From NCBI GenBank assembly GCA_030710605.1, contig CP092874.1, forward strand, positions 68,071,011-68,135,010: 64,000 nucleotides of DNA. Reading direction: 5' to 3'. Positions 51,472-60,841 of this stretch are shown here, piece by piece. Made by a program: the position numbers and the translations under genes. The DNA is from Cordylochernes scorpioides. Its lineage: Eukaryota > Arthropoda > Arachnida > Pseudoscorpiones > Chernetidae. The notes under the pieces are model-generated. The model made no database searches. It had not been told where the DNA came from and worked only from the letters and a program-made list of their open reading frames with translations. Each line of letters begins with the position of its first letter. The first letter of the stretch is position 1.

Positions 51472-52813
51472 TATAATGCAGAAAATGTGAATACCAGGTA
51501 TAATTCTTAGGTGGCAGTGTTACTAAGTAGAGATAAATGGTTATGTGAAACTAATTCATATAGACCACTCAGGAAAATTATAAAGAAATAAAGGGAGTGT
51601 GTAGATTGAATTAAGAGGGTTAGGAATTGTTCCAAGTCAGATCAAGATAGAAGAACAAAGGAAGGAGAGAAAATAAAAGCCTGATATTTGCACACCATCT
51701 GTTATAAGATATTGGATGTATTTCAGTCACATAGGATTATTTTTTATATTAAACACTTTTCTACGGCCCTTACTGCAATGAAAAATTAATGGCACGGCGT
51801 GGCCCTTCAGTGGTGAACCCCTCTAGTGGTTTCACCAGTTTAATCTACCATACTGCTGGAATATTGCAGCTTTACTTTTATAATGATACTGGCCTCTTGG
51901 GATAGGTATTTTAAATGAAATATGGACATATGCTTCGAGGAAAGTAGAAATATATATTATTATAAATATATAATATGCTTTGAAGAATTTCTCTTCCACA
52001 AACATCAAGTATTCTTTTTAAAACAATTATAATATGATGAATTGGCACAAAATCTGTAATAAGAAATTTAAATTATTTGTATGATTTTTTAAAACTTATT
52101 TTTTAATTGCCCTTACAGCAAATAAAGATGCTATCTTCAGTATCAGTATAAAAGGAAAACAGTAAAATGTAATTTTACAGTCGTGTAGTAGATTAAACTG
52201 CTGGGAGGGTTTTATTGTACCAGACCAAGGTAGCAAGATCAAGGGAGGCCAATAAAGTGCAAACAAGTATTGAGATACAAGAAGAGAGAGATACTGCTGG
52301 AGAAAATTCTCACTATGTGTGTCCAGCTCATGACGGGATCTTGCCCAGAAGGAACCCACCTAGGAACAATGTCCACCAGCAAGATTAACAACAGAAAATA
52401 AATGAATACTAAGTGAAATGTATTTTGCATTCTGATATCTATCATCCATTCCCCTCAGTTGACTATGGATATCACGTATTAGATTTGGAATGTAAATAAA
52501 TATAATATTATTGTATGATTGGGGAGGCTTAATTGTACTGATAGAAAATTTATTTAGGATATATTATTGTTAAAATTTATAATTTGATGTTCTCTATTTT
52601 ACAAGAATTCAAATTATCAACTTTTTTTTTCTCGTTTTTGAAGTATTCTGCTTATTTTCTACAATAAAATCAATACCTTTTAACTATCATGTTTTAAATG
52701 ACCCAATAATATGTATTTAGTAATAAATATTAATTTTGAATCTCCAATAATTATCGAGCTTTATACTTACTACCTTAATCCATAAATTTCTCTATTAGCG
52801 AGTAAAATAATTA
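51472..52813. other. AT-rich intergenic DNA
   Basis: No gene recognised. Short open frames (for example 52096-52359 minus) have no recognisable motif. Confidence 0.35.
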
Positions 52814-52953
52814 GTTAAAATTGTACACAAATAAATTTACTGGCAATGCGTTTCTTTTTAAATCTCTACAGACCTTACTGCAATTGCAGTAAGGTCTGTA
52901 GAGATTTAAAAAGAAACGCATTGCCAGTAAATTTATTTGTGTACAATTTTAAC
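52814..52953. repeat. perfect 140-bp palindrome without loop
   Basis: Left arm 52814-52883 and right arm 52884-52953 are exact reverse complements over 70 bases, meeting at CTGCAATTGCAG with no spacer. It has no TA flank or known transposon end. Confidence 0.9.
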
Positions 52954-53396
52954 GATAGAGGGCAATAAAATTTAATTTACTAAAATAATTAGTTGAGAAA
53001 ATGGGTGTTCTTTAGAGTTTAATTTTATAATATATAATAAAAAGATGTAAAACATATACAGGATGTTTTATACTTTCTATTGTCATTCGATCAAATATCT
53101 CAATTTCAAAATAAAAAAAAAAAAATAAAAATAAGCGGCAAAAGCGAGTGCAAAATTCTTTTTAAAAATAATAAATAATGTCATTCATAGAAGCTTCTTC
53201 CAATAATTATTAATTTTTGAATATTAAAATAAATACACGTTTAGAAATATGTGTGTATTATTTAATGCGTATCTAGAATAAAATATATAACTTTTGAAAA
53301 TCACAATAATCAAATCCTGGAATCATAGGAAGTAAACTAATTTCAAAAGAGTTATTATTATATATTTTTTATTATATTACACAAGAATATCATATA
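52954..53396. other. AT-rich intergenic DNA
   Basis: No gene or repeat recognised. Confidence 0.35.
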
Positions 53397-53487
53397 CAGT
53401 AAACTCTCCTATAACGCGATCAATGTGTTCCATGTTGTATGAAATCGCGTTATAGGATTTTATACAATGCATTTTTATATGATACAG
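53397..53487. mobile_element. Tigger-like terminal fragment
   Basis: CAGTAAACTCTCCTATAACG after TA resembles a pogo/Tigger end, with an inner inverted repeat CTATAACGCGAT / ATCGCGTTATAG. The opposite end is not found; a solo MITE half is likely. Confidence 0.5.
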
Positions 53488-54334
53488 TATATCTCCTTTT
53501 CAATTTTTCTTTTTTTCCAACTTTATTCATCATGCCTGGGGAGCAAGTTTCGTAAATTTTTATATTTGCAAAATATTTATATGTAAATTCGATATGAATA
53601 CCTTATATGCATTAAAAATATTATTTTAAGCCTTAAAACTCAATTTAACACTATTTAAAAAATTTTACTTACAGAAACACATGTGATATTAAATTGACAA
53701 AGTATACAACACTACTTCGTTCAAAAACAAAAAAAAAATGAAAAACGCGTGTGCATAAAAATTAAATGTATTGTACAGTTATCAATATGGAAATTGACGC
53801 GAAAATAGGTACTTTTGGGCCAACCGACGCTGGCAAGACTGCCCCCCCCCCCGCGCATGCGCGAGCAGAAAAGGATTAACCCTCAAAAATTCCGGTAAAC
53901 AAACTGTCTCGATGCTAACGTTTGGTTTTGACAGGCCTGAAAAACAACTATCTCTCATAAATTTTAATAATTGTTTTGAATAATATTTGTATTAATATTA
54001 ATTTGTGTGATTTTTAAATAAATATTTCTTTCAATAAGTATAAAATTATTCAACACTGTTTTCTAATTTAGGCCTCGCCATCCAGCGGTTGTGATTCAAG
54101 GCTACTGATCTCTGCAACAAAGGTATTGATTTATCAATTTATAATTTTCAAGTCAGTTTCCAGCATTACTGTAAAGCTAGGAGCTTGTAGTTCAGGTTAA
54201 GCCATCGGGACCTTGTATTGTCTTTTTTGTCAAATTTAAGACAAGATAACATTTTGGCGCAGCCGACAGTATACAGATTGAAGAATTACTGATTACACAA
54301 AGGTGCAACTTTGAACCAGTGATTACTTCTCAGG
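53488..54334 (+). other. possible 5' LTR/leader of a Bel-like element
   Basis: AT-rich stretch, then a C-run with CGCGCATGCGCGAG (53854), and AACATTTTGGCGCAGCCGAC at 54248-54267, which looks like the LTR end plus primer site of an LTR element placed just before the gag-like ORF at 54335. The left edge of an LTR is not visible. Confidence 0.4.
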
Positions 54335-54769
54335 ATGGCTGACCAACCAGTTAGTAGTGCTGAACTGAAAAAGCTTAGGACGCCAGTTCGTGCAAGGTTC
54401 ACCAAGGCGTTCAATGAGCTCGAAACAGAGATCAAGAAGAATGAAGTCAATAAAGCAGATGTAGAGAAAATCCTCCGCCGATTCCAGACCCACCATGAAA
54501 AGCTTTCAATATTGAACATGAGGATGGAAGAAGCTCTGCTACAAGAAGCAGCGTCTGAAGACATTTTCACTGCTGAGTACGAATCCGTTTGTGAGTACGA
54601 AGATAATTTCAGTAACTTTATGACTGATTACGAGGCTCTTGCGGAAAAGAATGACGTTACAGAAATCCCTCGTTATCACGAACTCGGATTATATGAACTC
54701 TCGGTTTGCGCGAACCGTTTCTTTTCCCCCTTAAATTTCAATGCTCTCCAAAGAGATTTTGCCAGTTAA
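54335..54769 (+). pseudogene. Bel-Pao-like gag N-terminus, 144 aa
   Basis: MADQPVSSAELKKLRTPVRA then RFTKAFNELETEIKK and a coiled-coil-like middle (VEKILRRFQTHHEKLSIL) match the start of Bel-Pao gag proteins, before the DUF1759 core. The frame then runs into unrelated residues (ELSVCANRFFSPLNF) and a stop, so the element is cut off soon after the gag start. Upstream lies a likely primer site. No pol follows. Confidence 0.6.
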
Positions 54770-55078
54770 GACGAAATATTCAGTTATGACGAAATACGAA
54801 TTAAATTTAGCCCCCAGCAGAACTAATCAATCGGTTAAACGGATTCTAATATGTTTTTAAAGGCGAGTTATAAGTAAAACAATAAACTATTAAAACAACA
54901 AAAACGCCGTTGATATCAAGTATTGGCTCTCTTTGTCTTTTGTGTAAACATTCGTCCTTTGTTTGTTATGATGACTCATTTTCTATGAAACCATCCCCTT
55001 GGGGTCGTTCCATGTACTCAATCAGTGGAAAATTTCGACTCTATTGTGCCAGTATTGCTGTTTTTCTCGACTGATAAA
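54770..55078. other. intergenic DNA
   Basis: No feature recognised between the gag scrap and the Gypsy LTR. Confidence 0.4.
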
Positions 55079-55396
55079 TGTAGGGGCCATGGTGACCCCT
55101 GCCAGCCAGCAGCCAAGGAGCGCACGCTTTCACGGAATATTGTCGCGGAGATAAATAAAGCAAGGACAAGTTTGGGGATAATTAATTTATTATAAGGGGT
55201 ATTTATAGGGAGAGAGAGAGAAAGTACCACTTACCCTCAGTTAAAACTAATCCTTAATGAACGGCGTTAGCCACCGTCCCGTTTTCCTTATTTACAGATC
55301 AGCTTCCCAGAAGCCCTCACACCTGTGGTCCCCCCCCCCCCCCCCGGGGTCCAGGGATGATTGACAGTTGTCCCATCTGGATGGAGCTACTTGACA
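55079..55396 (-). repeat. probable Gypsy 3' LTR
   Basis: On plus TGTAGGGGCCATGG to GAGCTACTTGACA. Contains on the minus strand a TATAAATA box near 55205 and a C15 run. Unsupported by a partner, so ends rest on TG/CA and the adjacent purine tract. Confidence 0.6.
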
Positions 55397-55431
55397 TTAC
55401 CCCCTCTTTAGAAAAAACAGCGACCCGCTGA

Positions 55432-58062
55432 TTAGCTTGTCTCAGCCCTTGTTCTGGAAGGAAATCTATCACGGCCTGTGTTCCCTAGCAGAATGGAATG
55501 TTGTTCTTCAGGGTCCAGGTAGGGCTTCATCCGAATGACATGAATGATATCCTTGGATTTCCGTGATCGGGGAGACGGGTCCACGGGCTCTACTTCATAC
55601 GTAACTTCTGAAAGCTTCTTGGTCACCTTGTAGGGACCGAAGTATCTCTTCAGTAGCTTTTCTGAGAGCCCTACTTTTCGGATGGGAGTAAAAACCCACA
55701 CAAGATCATCCTTCTGGTAATAGACTGGAGTATGTTTCTGGTCGTAAAGTCTACGGTCTTTCGCCTGTGATTGTAGAAGGCGTGATCGGGAGAGTTGACG
55801 CGCTTCCTCAGCTCTGGTCACAAGTTCCCCAACGTAGTCGTCAGAGATCTCATCTGGTAGGTAGGGTAGTACGGCATCGATGTAGGTCTCGGCCTCGCGG
55901 GCGTGGACAAGAAAGAACGGAGTGTAGCCGGTCGCCTCCTGTTTAGCAGTGTTGTAAGCAAAAGTCACGTAGGGTAAAACTTGGTCCCAGTCCTTCTGCT
56001 CGACACCTGTGTACATGGACAACATGTCTCCCAGAGTTTTGTTGAACCTTTCAGTCAGGCCGTTGGTCTGGGGATGGTAGGCCGTTGTAAATCTGTGCAC
56101 AATTCCGCACAGAGCATTGATCTCTTTCATTACTTGAGAAATGAAATTTCTTCCGCGATCTGTTATCATTTCTCTAGGAGCTCCATGCTTCAAGATAACA
56201 TCTTCAACCAGGAACTTAGCTGTTTCGATTGCTCCTCCGTCTGGGATCGCTTTCGTTATGGCATACCTTGTCATATAATCGGTGCACACAATGATCCAAC
56301 GGTTTCCATCTTTAGAAACTGGAAATCTTCCAAGGAGATCGACCCCGACCTTATAGAATGGCTTTTCTACGGGCAGTATGGATACAAGTTGTCCAGCCGG
56401 ACGTCGAGGTAATTTCTTCCTTCGTTGACACTCCCAACAAAGGCTTACATATTGGCGAACAGTTCTATAAAGGCCAGGCCAATAGAATCGTTTCTTGACT
56501 TTGTCATACGTTCGGGCGAAACCCAAATGCCCAGCTGTAGGAGCGTCATGTAAATCTGCCATAACTTCCGATCTTAAGTGCTTAGGGATCATCATAAGCC
56601 AGGGTCTTCCAGTTGTGCTATAGTTTTTCTTGTATAAGATGCCGTCGATAATGCTGAATTCCTTTCTGGTGTAGCCCGAGTTTAAATTATCGATTATTTT
56701 AGCTAAATCCGGGTCTTTAGTCTGCTCTATATCGACGTTGGTTAGTGATATCACAGCACTTGGTGGATCGTTCTCAAGCGGGCTCCTTGACAGACAATCG
56801 GCATCCTTATGTTTGCGTCCGCTCTTGTAGATAACGGTCACGTCAAATTCTTGCAACTTCAGCGCCCATCTTGCCAAACGGCCAGAAGGATCTTTCTGCC
56901 CTACCAACCAACATAGAGAATGATGGTCAGTGACAACCGTGAATGGTCGACCAAACAAATATGGGCGGAATTTGCTAATAGACCAGACTACAGCAAGGCA
57001 TTCTTTTTCCGTTGTAGAATAGTTATTTTCAGCCTTTGTCAAGCTTCTAGATGCATAAGCTATAGGCCGCTCCTTTTCACCTTGTATTTGTAGAAGAACA
57101 GCTCCAATACCATGTCCGCTTGCATCCTTGTGTAGATGGGTATCAGCGGATTCATCAAAGTGTCCTAAGACAGGCTCTGAAATTAGAGTGGTTTTAAGGA
57201 CTTCAAACGCTTTCTCTTGAGCTGCATCCCAATAAAATTGTTTTTCAGTCTTCAGTAGGTCATGCAAAGATCTAGCTTTGTCGGCAAAGTTCTCAATAAA
57301 TCTTCGGTAATAGGAACATAATCCAAGAAAGCTCCTCAGTTCAGAGATATTCCTTGGCCTCGGAAATTTAGAGACGGCTTCAACTTTATCTGGATCTGGA
57401 TGAATTCCATTGGCGTCAACAAGGTGTCCCAAAATCTTAATCCTCCTTGATCCAAAAAGACACTTTTTGTGGTTCAAGCTTAGTCCAGCTTTCTGGATGC
57501 AGCTTAATACAAGTTGTAGACGACGTAGATGTTCCTCAAAGGTAGGTGCGTAAACTACGATGTCGTCCAGGTAGCAAAGGCACATGTTCCATTTAAGACT
57601 GCCCAGAACACTATCTATCATCCTTTCAAACGTTACTGGAGCGTTACAAAGACCGAAAGGCATTACTTGGAATTCATACAACCCATCTGGAGTGATGAAA
57701 GCAGTTTTCTCCCTGTCTTTTTCGTCCACTTCAATCTGCCAATACCCGGACCGAAGATCCATCGTGGAGAAGTAACTAGAGCCGGCTAAACTATCCAAGG
57801 CATCGTCAATACGTGGAAGCGGGTAAACATCTTTTTTTGTTATCTTATTTAATCGACGGTAATCTACGCAGAATCTCCAGGTCCCGTCTTTCTTTCGAAC
57901 TAGAATAACTGGAGATGACCAAGGACTTTCAGAGGGCTTCACGATGTGATTTTCAATCATCTTGTTCACTTCATCTTGAATTAGTCGTCGTTCACTTGGT
58001 GCTACTCTATAGGGCCTCTGTTTGATAGGAGAGTGGTCTCCTGTGTTTATCTTGTGCTTCAC
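55432..58062 (-). CDS. Gypsy pol (RT, RNase H, integrase), 876 aa
   Basis: One open frame. RT (about 1-240): WRFCVDYRRLNKITKKDVYP, MDLRSGYWQIEVDEKDREKT and catalytic CYLDDIVVYA (residues 164-167). RNase H (about 300-420): KDASGHGIGAVLLQ, with Lys before the first Asp where Thr is usual, and TEKECLAVVW. Integrase: zinc finger DAPTAGHLGF ... CWECQRRK (about 510-555), catalytic Asp in VGVDLLGRF, Asp in MITDRGRNF and Glu in NGLTERFNKT, then FGPYKVTKKLSEVTYEV, the GPY/F module. Coding text goes on upstream of the first Met to 58252, so this ORF start is not the natural one; it is fused to protease in the intact family. Confidence 0.93.
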   Translation of the reverse strand: MKHKINTGDHSPIKQRPYRVAPSERRLIQDEVNKMIENHIVKPSESPWSSPVILVRKKDGTWRFCVDYRRLNKITKKDVYPLPRIDDALDSLAGSSYFSTMDLRSGYWQIEVDEKDREKTAFITPDGLYEFQVMPFGLCNAPVTFERMIDSVLGSLKWNMCLCYLDDIVVYAPTFEEHLRRLQLVLSCIQKAGLSLNHKKCLFGSRRIKILGHLVDANGIHPDPDKVEAVSKFPRPRNISELRSFLGLCSYYRRFIENFADKARSLHDLLKTEKQFYWDAAQEKAFEVLKTTLISEPVLGHFDESADTHLHKDASGHGIGAVLLQIQGEKERPIAYASRSLTKAENNYSTTEKECLAVVWSISKFRPYLFGRPFTVVTDHHSLCWLVGQKDPSGRLARWALKLQEFDVTVIYKSGRKHKDADCLSRSPLENDPPSAVISLTNVDIEQTKDPDLAKIIDNLNSGYTRKEFSIIDGILYKKNYSTTGRPWLMMIPKHLRSEVMADLHDAPTAGHLGFARTYDKVKKRFYWPGLYRTVRQYVSLCWECQRRKKLPRRPAGQLVSILPVEKPFYKVGVDLLGRFPVSKDGNRWIIVCTDYMTRYAITKAIPDGGAIETAKFLVEDVILKHGAPREMITDRGRNFISQVMKEINALCGIVHRFTTAYHPQTNGLTERFNKTLGDMLSMYTGVEQKDWDQVLPYVTFAYNTAKQEATGYTPFFLVHAREAETYIDAVLPYLPDEISDDYVGELVTRAEEARQLSRSRLLQSQAKDRRLYDQKHTPVYYQKDDLVWVFTPIRKVGLSEKLLKRYFGPYKVTKKLSEVTYEVEPVDPSPRSRKSKDIIHVIRMKPYLDPEEQHSILLGNTGRDRFPSRTRAETS

Positions 58063-58252
58063 AGTACTGGTGGGCTTAATAGGTGTACTCCCAAAGTCAA
58101 ATACGTCGATAAACTCGTCAAGGCATGAAACAAGCTGTAACCTTTGAATTTCAGACAGCCCTGGATCTAGAGTAAGGTTTATCTTCTGTGACCATTCACG
58201 TGACTTTAGCTGCGTTTCTTGTAACTTATCGCTGGATTCAATAAGACTGCAG

Positions 58253-58383
58253 ATATTCCCATTCTAAATAGTTATAAAACGAAGAGAATTTTTTTTATTA
58301 AAATGCATGGGCTACATTCGTTTTATAACTATTTACAATTCTATAAGATAAATTTTCATGATTCATGTTAATATTCCCATTCT
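58253..58383. repeat. 105-bp insert with 13-bp target duplication
   Basis: ATATTCCCATTCT stands at both sides (58253-58265, 58371-58383). The insert 58266-58370 starts with AAATAGTTATAAAACGAA, whose exact complement occurs at 58317-58334. It breaks the protease-pol frame: removing 118 bp would bring the two ORFs into one phase. Its class is unknown. Confidence 0.85.
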
Positions 58384-58993
58384 CATAACTTTCCATGGTG
58401 CACATATTCATTCCTGATGGAATCAGTTGCGGCCAAGACGCTCCATTCGCCACCCAAATGCTACCTCGGCCGTGTCGAAATGTAACCAATGAGTTTGGTA
58501 TAAGAACTTCCTTTCTTAATAATAAGTCCTTAGAAGTTGAGACTAAAACATCTCTAACACCACATATTTCTTCGTTTATCACACTGATCTTCTTTATTGA
58601 TTTAGGCGGGATGACAAAGTCTTCGGAGGCAAACAATCTCTGGTTTTCCTCCTCTCGAGATTCCAGGACGGAGGTTTCCCCGAGATGGAGTTCATTTCTG
58701 CCACAATCAATGACGGCCTCGGTGGCCTTGAAGAAGTCCCATCCAAATATGATATCATGGCTGCATTCCACCATAACAACGAATTCAAATGAGATATTCA
58801 GACCATTAACTTCTATGTTCAGGACACATTTTCCTAGGGTCTCTATTAAATTTTTGTTTGCGGCTTTAAGAATGGGACCTGGTTCTTTGAAGAGAGGTGT
58901 CTTTAGTTCGCGTCGAAATTTGTCTGAAATAACAGAAAAGTCGGCTCCTGAATCCACCAATGCTTTAATTTTGCGTCCGTTTATTTCGACCAT
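58298..58993 (-). CDS. Gypsy protease, 231 aa
   Basis: Retropepsin-type aspartic protease. VDSGADFSVISDKFRREL near residue 15 carries the D-S-G catalytic triad; VVMVECSHDIIFGWDFFKAT near 75 is the hydrophobic-G strand that closes the active site (I-F-G). The residues after ESYENGN come from the 105-bp insert and are not part of the protease. It cleaves gag and pol in the particle. Its frame differs from gag, so a frameshift is used or has occurred around 59000-59080. Confidence 0.85.
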   Translation of the reverse strand: MVEINGRKIKALVDSGADFSVISDKFRRELKTPLFKEPGPILKAANKNLIETLGKCVLNIEVNGLNISFEFVVMVECSHDIIFGWDFFKATEAVIDCGRNELHLGETSVLESREEENQRLFASEDFVIPPKSIKKISVINEEICGVRDVLVSTSKDLLLRKEVLIPNSLVTFRHGRGSIWVANGASWPQLIPSGMNMCTMESYENGNINMNHENLSYRIVNSYKTNVAHAF

Positions 58994-59079
58994 AACAAAA
59001 TTTTCTTTTAATTTAGCGGCGATATACCCTGGAGGATTTTCCTCAATGGCGACCTCACCCCCGTTAGAAGCCGCTCCAC

Positions 59080-60330
59080 TTAGTTTTTCACATTCTGAGG
59101 ATTGGGAGAACGGCTGAAACGACGGGCTGGCGACTGGGATTGTCTTCGGGCTGGCGACCTTGCACGGCTTGGATGTGGGGAAGAGCTCCGGTAGAAGTAC
59201 GTCGAGGTTTGGGGCGTTACATAGTCGCCGTCGGCGTCATATCTCGGGGGTCGACTCGAAAATCCAACATTTCTTCCTTCTCCGCCATTCCTTGACCTGG
59301 CTTCAGCGAAGACCTGCCGTCGTTCCCTACAATAGCGGACGACATGTCCGGGTCGTCCGCAGTGGAAGCAGATAGGTTTGTCGTCATAGGTTCTCCAATG
59401 TTCCGTCTTCCTGGGTTGGGTTGGTAGGTCGATATTATAATAGGGCGTTCGTGGTTGTTGTTGTACCACGTTGACTTGTGGTCTGGTAGGTTGTAGAGCA
59501 CGGCTGACCTCTTCCCTCACAGTCTGTTCCAGGGCGTTCACCTCTCGGAGAGGATTGATCACTTCAGGTGCTGAGAAAACCTTTTGCATCTCTTCTCTAA
59601 CGATGCGGCGAATTAAGCCGGCTAAGTCGTCTGAGTCGTCAACACACGAAATGGGCATTACGTTTGACAACCTGGCGAATTTCGTACGGCCGATCCGGCG
59701 CTGCTTGACGGTTGTCAGATGACGGCAGAACTTCAGGATCTCATCTACCGTCTGTATGTCTTTCGCCACCAATACCTGGTATGTGTCCTCCGAAATTCCC
59801 TTTATAATGTGAGCAACTATCTCACCTTCTTCCATGCGAGGGTTCACCTGGTGGCAGAGACTAAGAATCTCCTGGATGTATGACTCGCTGGATTCTTCGG
59901 CCTTCTGTGCTCTTGACCTCAGAACTTCCTCGGCGCGTCGAGCAGAATCCTCCTGCAGTCCGAACACACCGCGGAATGCGTCTTCAAAGCTTCTCCACGA
60001 GTTGAGTGATTCTTCGTTATTATCAAACCACCTTCCAGCAGTTCCGTTCAAGTAAAATACGACGTTGGCAAGCTTCATGGTCTCGTCCCATCTGTTGTAC
60101 TTCGAAACTCTCTCGTACTCTTTCAACCACTGTCCAGGGTTTATATTTCCATCTCCAGAAAAGGTAGAAGGATCTCGTTGGCGCTGATAAGGGAGGTAGG
60201 ATCCGTTAACAGTAGGTCTGTGGTCGTCTTCCATTTCTATTCGTTGTGGCAAAGGTTGAAGAATTGGTTCACGTCCCTGTAGACGTCGACTTCTTCGAAG
60301 TTCCGTCACGCTACCCAGCATCTCCAACAA
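59080..60330 (-). CDS. Gypsy gag, 416 aa
   Basis: Capsid-like core with GQWLKEYERVSKYNRWDETM (about 85-105) and AEEVLRSRAQKAEESSESYI, the retrotransposon gag pattern. A single zinc knuckle CFHCGRPGHVVRYC is near residue 335. The last 70 residues are Arg/Ser-rich (SPARRQSQSPARRFSRSP) and probably bind RNA. The start MLEMLGSVTELRRSRRLQGR is the first Met. Forms the cytoplasmic particle that packages element RNA. The related dead gag is at 35244-35930. Confidence 0.9.
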   Translation of the reverse strand: MLEMLGSVTELRRSRRLQGREPILQPLPQRIEMEDDHRPTVNGSYLPYQRQRDPSTFSGDGNINPGQWLKEYERVSKYNRWDETMKLANVVFYLNGTAGRWFDNNEESLNSWRSFEDAFRGVFGLQEDSARRAEEVLRSRAQKAEESSESYIQEILSLCHQVNPRMEEGEIVAHIIKGISEDTYQVLVAKDIQTVDEILKFCRHLTTVKQRRIGRTKFARLSNVMPISCVDDSDDLAGLIRRIVREEMQKVFSAPEVINPLREVNALEQTVREEVSRALQPTRPQVNVVQQQPRTPYYNIDLPTQPRKTEHWRTYDDKPICFHCGRPGHVVRYCRERRQVFAEARSRNGGEGRNVGFSSRPPRYDADGDYVTPQTSTYFYRSSSPHPSRARSPARRQSQSPARRFSRSPNPQNVKN

Positions 60331-60697
60331 AATGCCACGTGAAAATTAGGGAGGACAAAAACTTCAGGAGGAAACAAAATTTATTTCAGGGAAGGACAAA
60401 CTATCAAAGGTAAACAAAAGATAAGCCACGAGGGAAATTTACAGAGTCGCAAGATATAAAACATAAAAATGACCACTCTGTTAAATAAAAAATAATAAAA
60501 TTAAGAAATACTATGTGTAATATAGTTAATATCGTACTTGGCAACACAGTTGAGTTCGATATAGAATGTAAACAAAAGAACTAACGCTATCTAATACTAA
60601 CGACAATCCTGTAAGTAAATAAATATATCTAATACCCCAATATAAATAAATCTTATAATACGTTTGCTAATTATATTACGTAAACAAAGATTTTACA
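60331..60697 (+). repeat. probable 5' LTR region of the next Gypsy
   Basis: The stretch ends ATTTTACA immediately before a primer site. No second copy is present within the window, so length and left edge are open. It contains the AATAAATATATC and AATAAATCTT poly(A)-type signals expected of an LTR. Confidence 0.45.
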
Positions 60698-60712
60698 TGG
60701 TGTCAGAAGTTA
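60698..60712 (+). promoter_or_regulatory. tRNA-Leu-type primer binding site
   Basis: TGGTGTCAGAAGT directly after an LTR-like CA end, the same core as in the myosin-bearing element. Confidence 0.6.
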
Positions 60713-60841
60713 AATTTTAAAATAAATAAAAGTAGCGTATTTCGCTAACCCTAGTTCTAAACTGAAAGGCTTAACAAAAGTTCCAAACTTAAAAATAAGC
60801 GGAAATAAATAGCTTTGAGAATAATATTTAAATAACTAACC

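Larger units (their letters stand above)
55079..60330 (-). mobile_element. Ty3/Gypsy element, best preserved in window
   Basis: Gag (59080-60330), protease (58298-58993) and pol (55432-58062) lie in order on the minus strand, followed by the purine tract AAAGAGGGGGTAA and a probable 3' LTR (55079-55396). No matching 5' LTR is found on the right, where a different Gypsy begins. The only evident internal lesion is a 118-bp insertion between protease and RT. Confidence 0.88.

Noticed and set aside
55981..56412. 143-codon plus-strand ORF in Gypsy pol
   Set aside because: Shadow of the integrase-coding strand.
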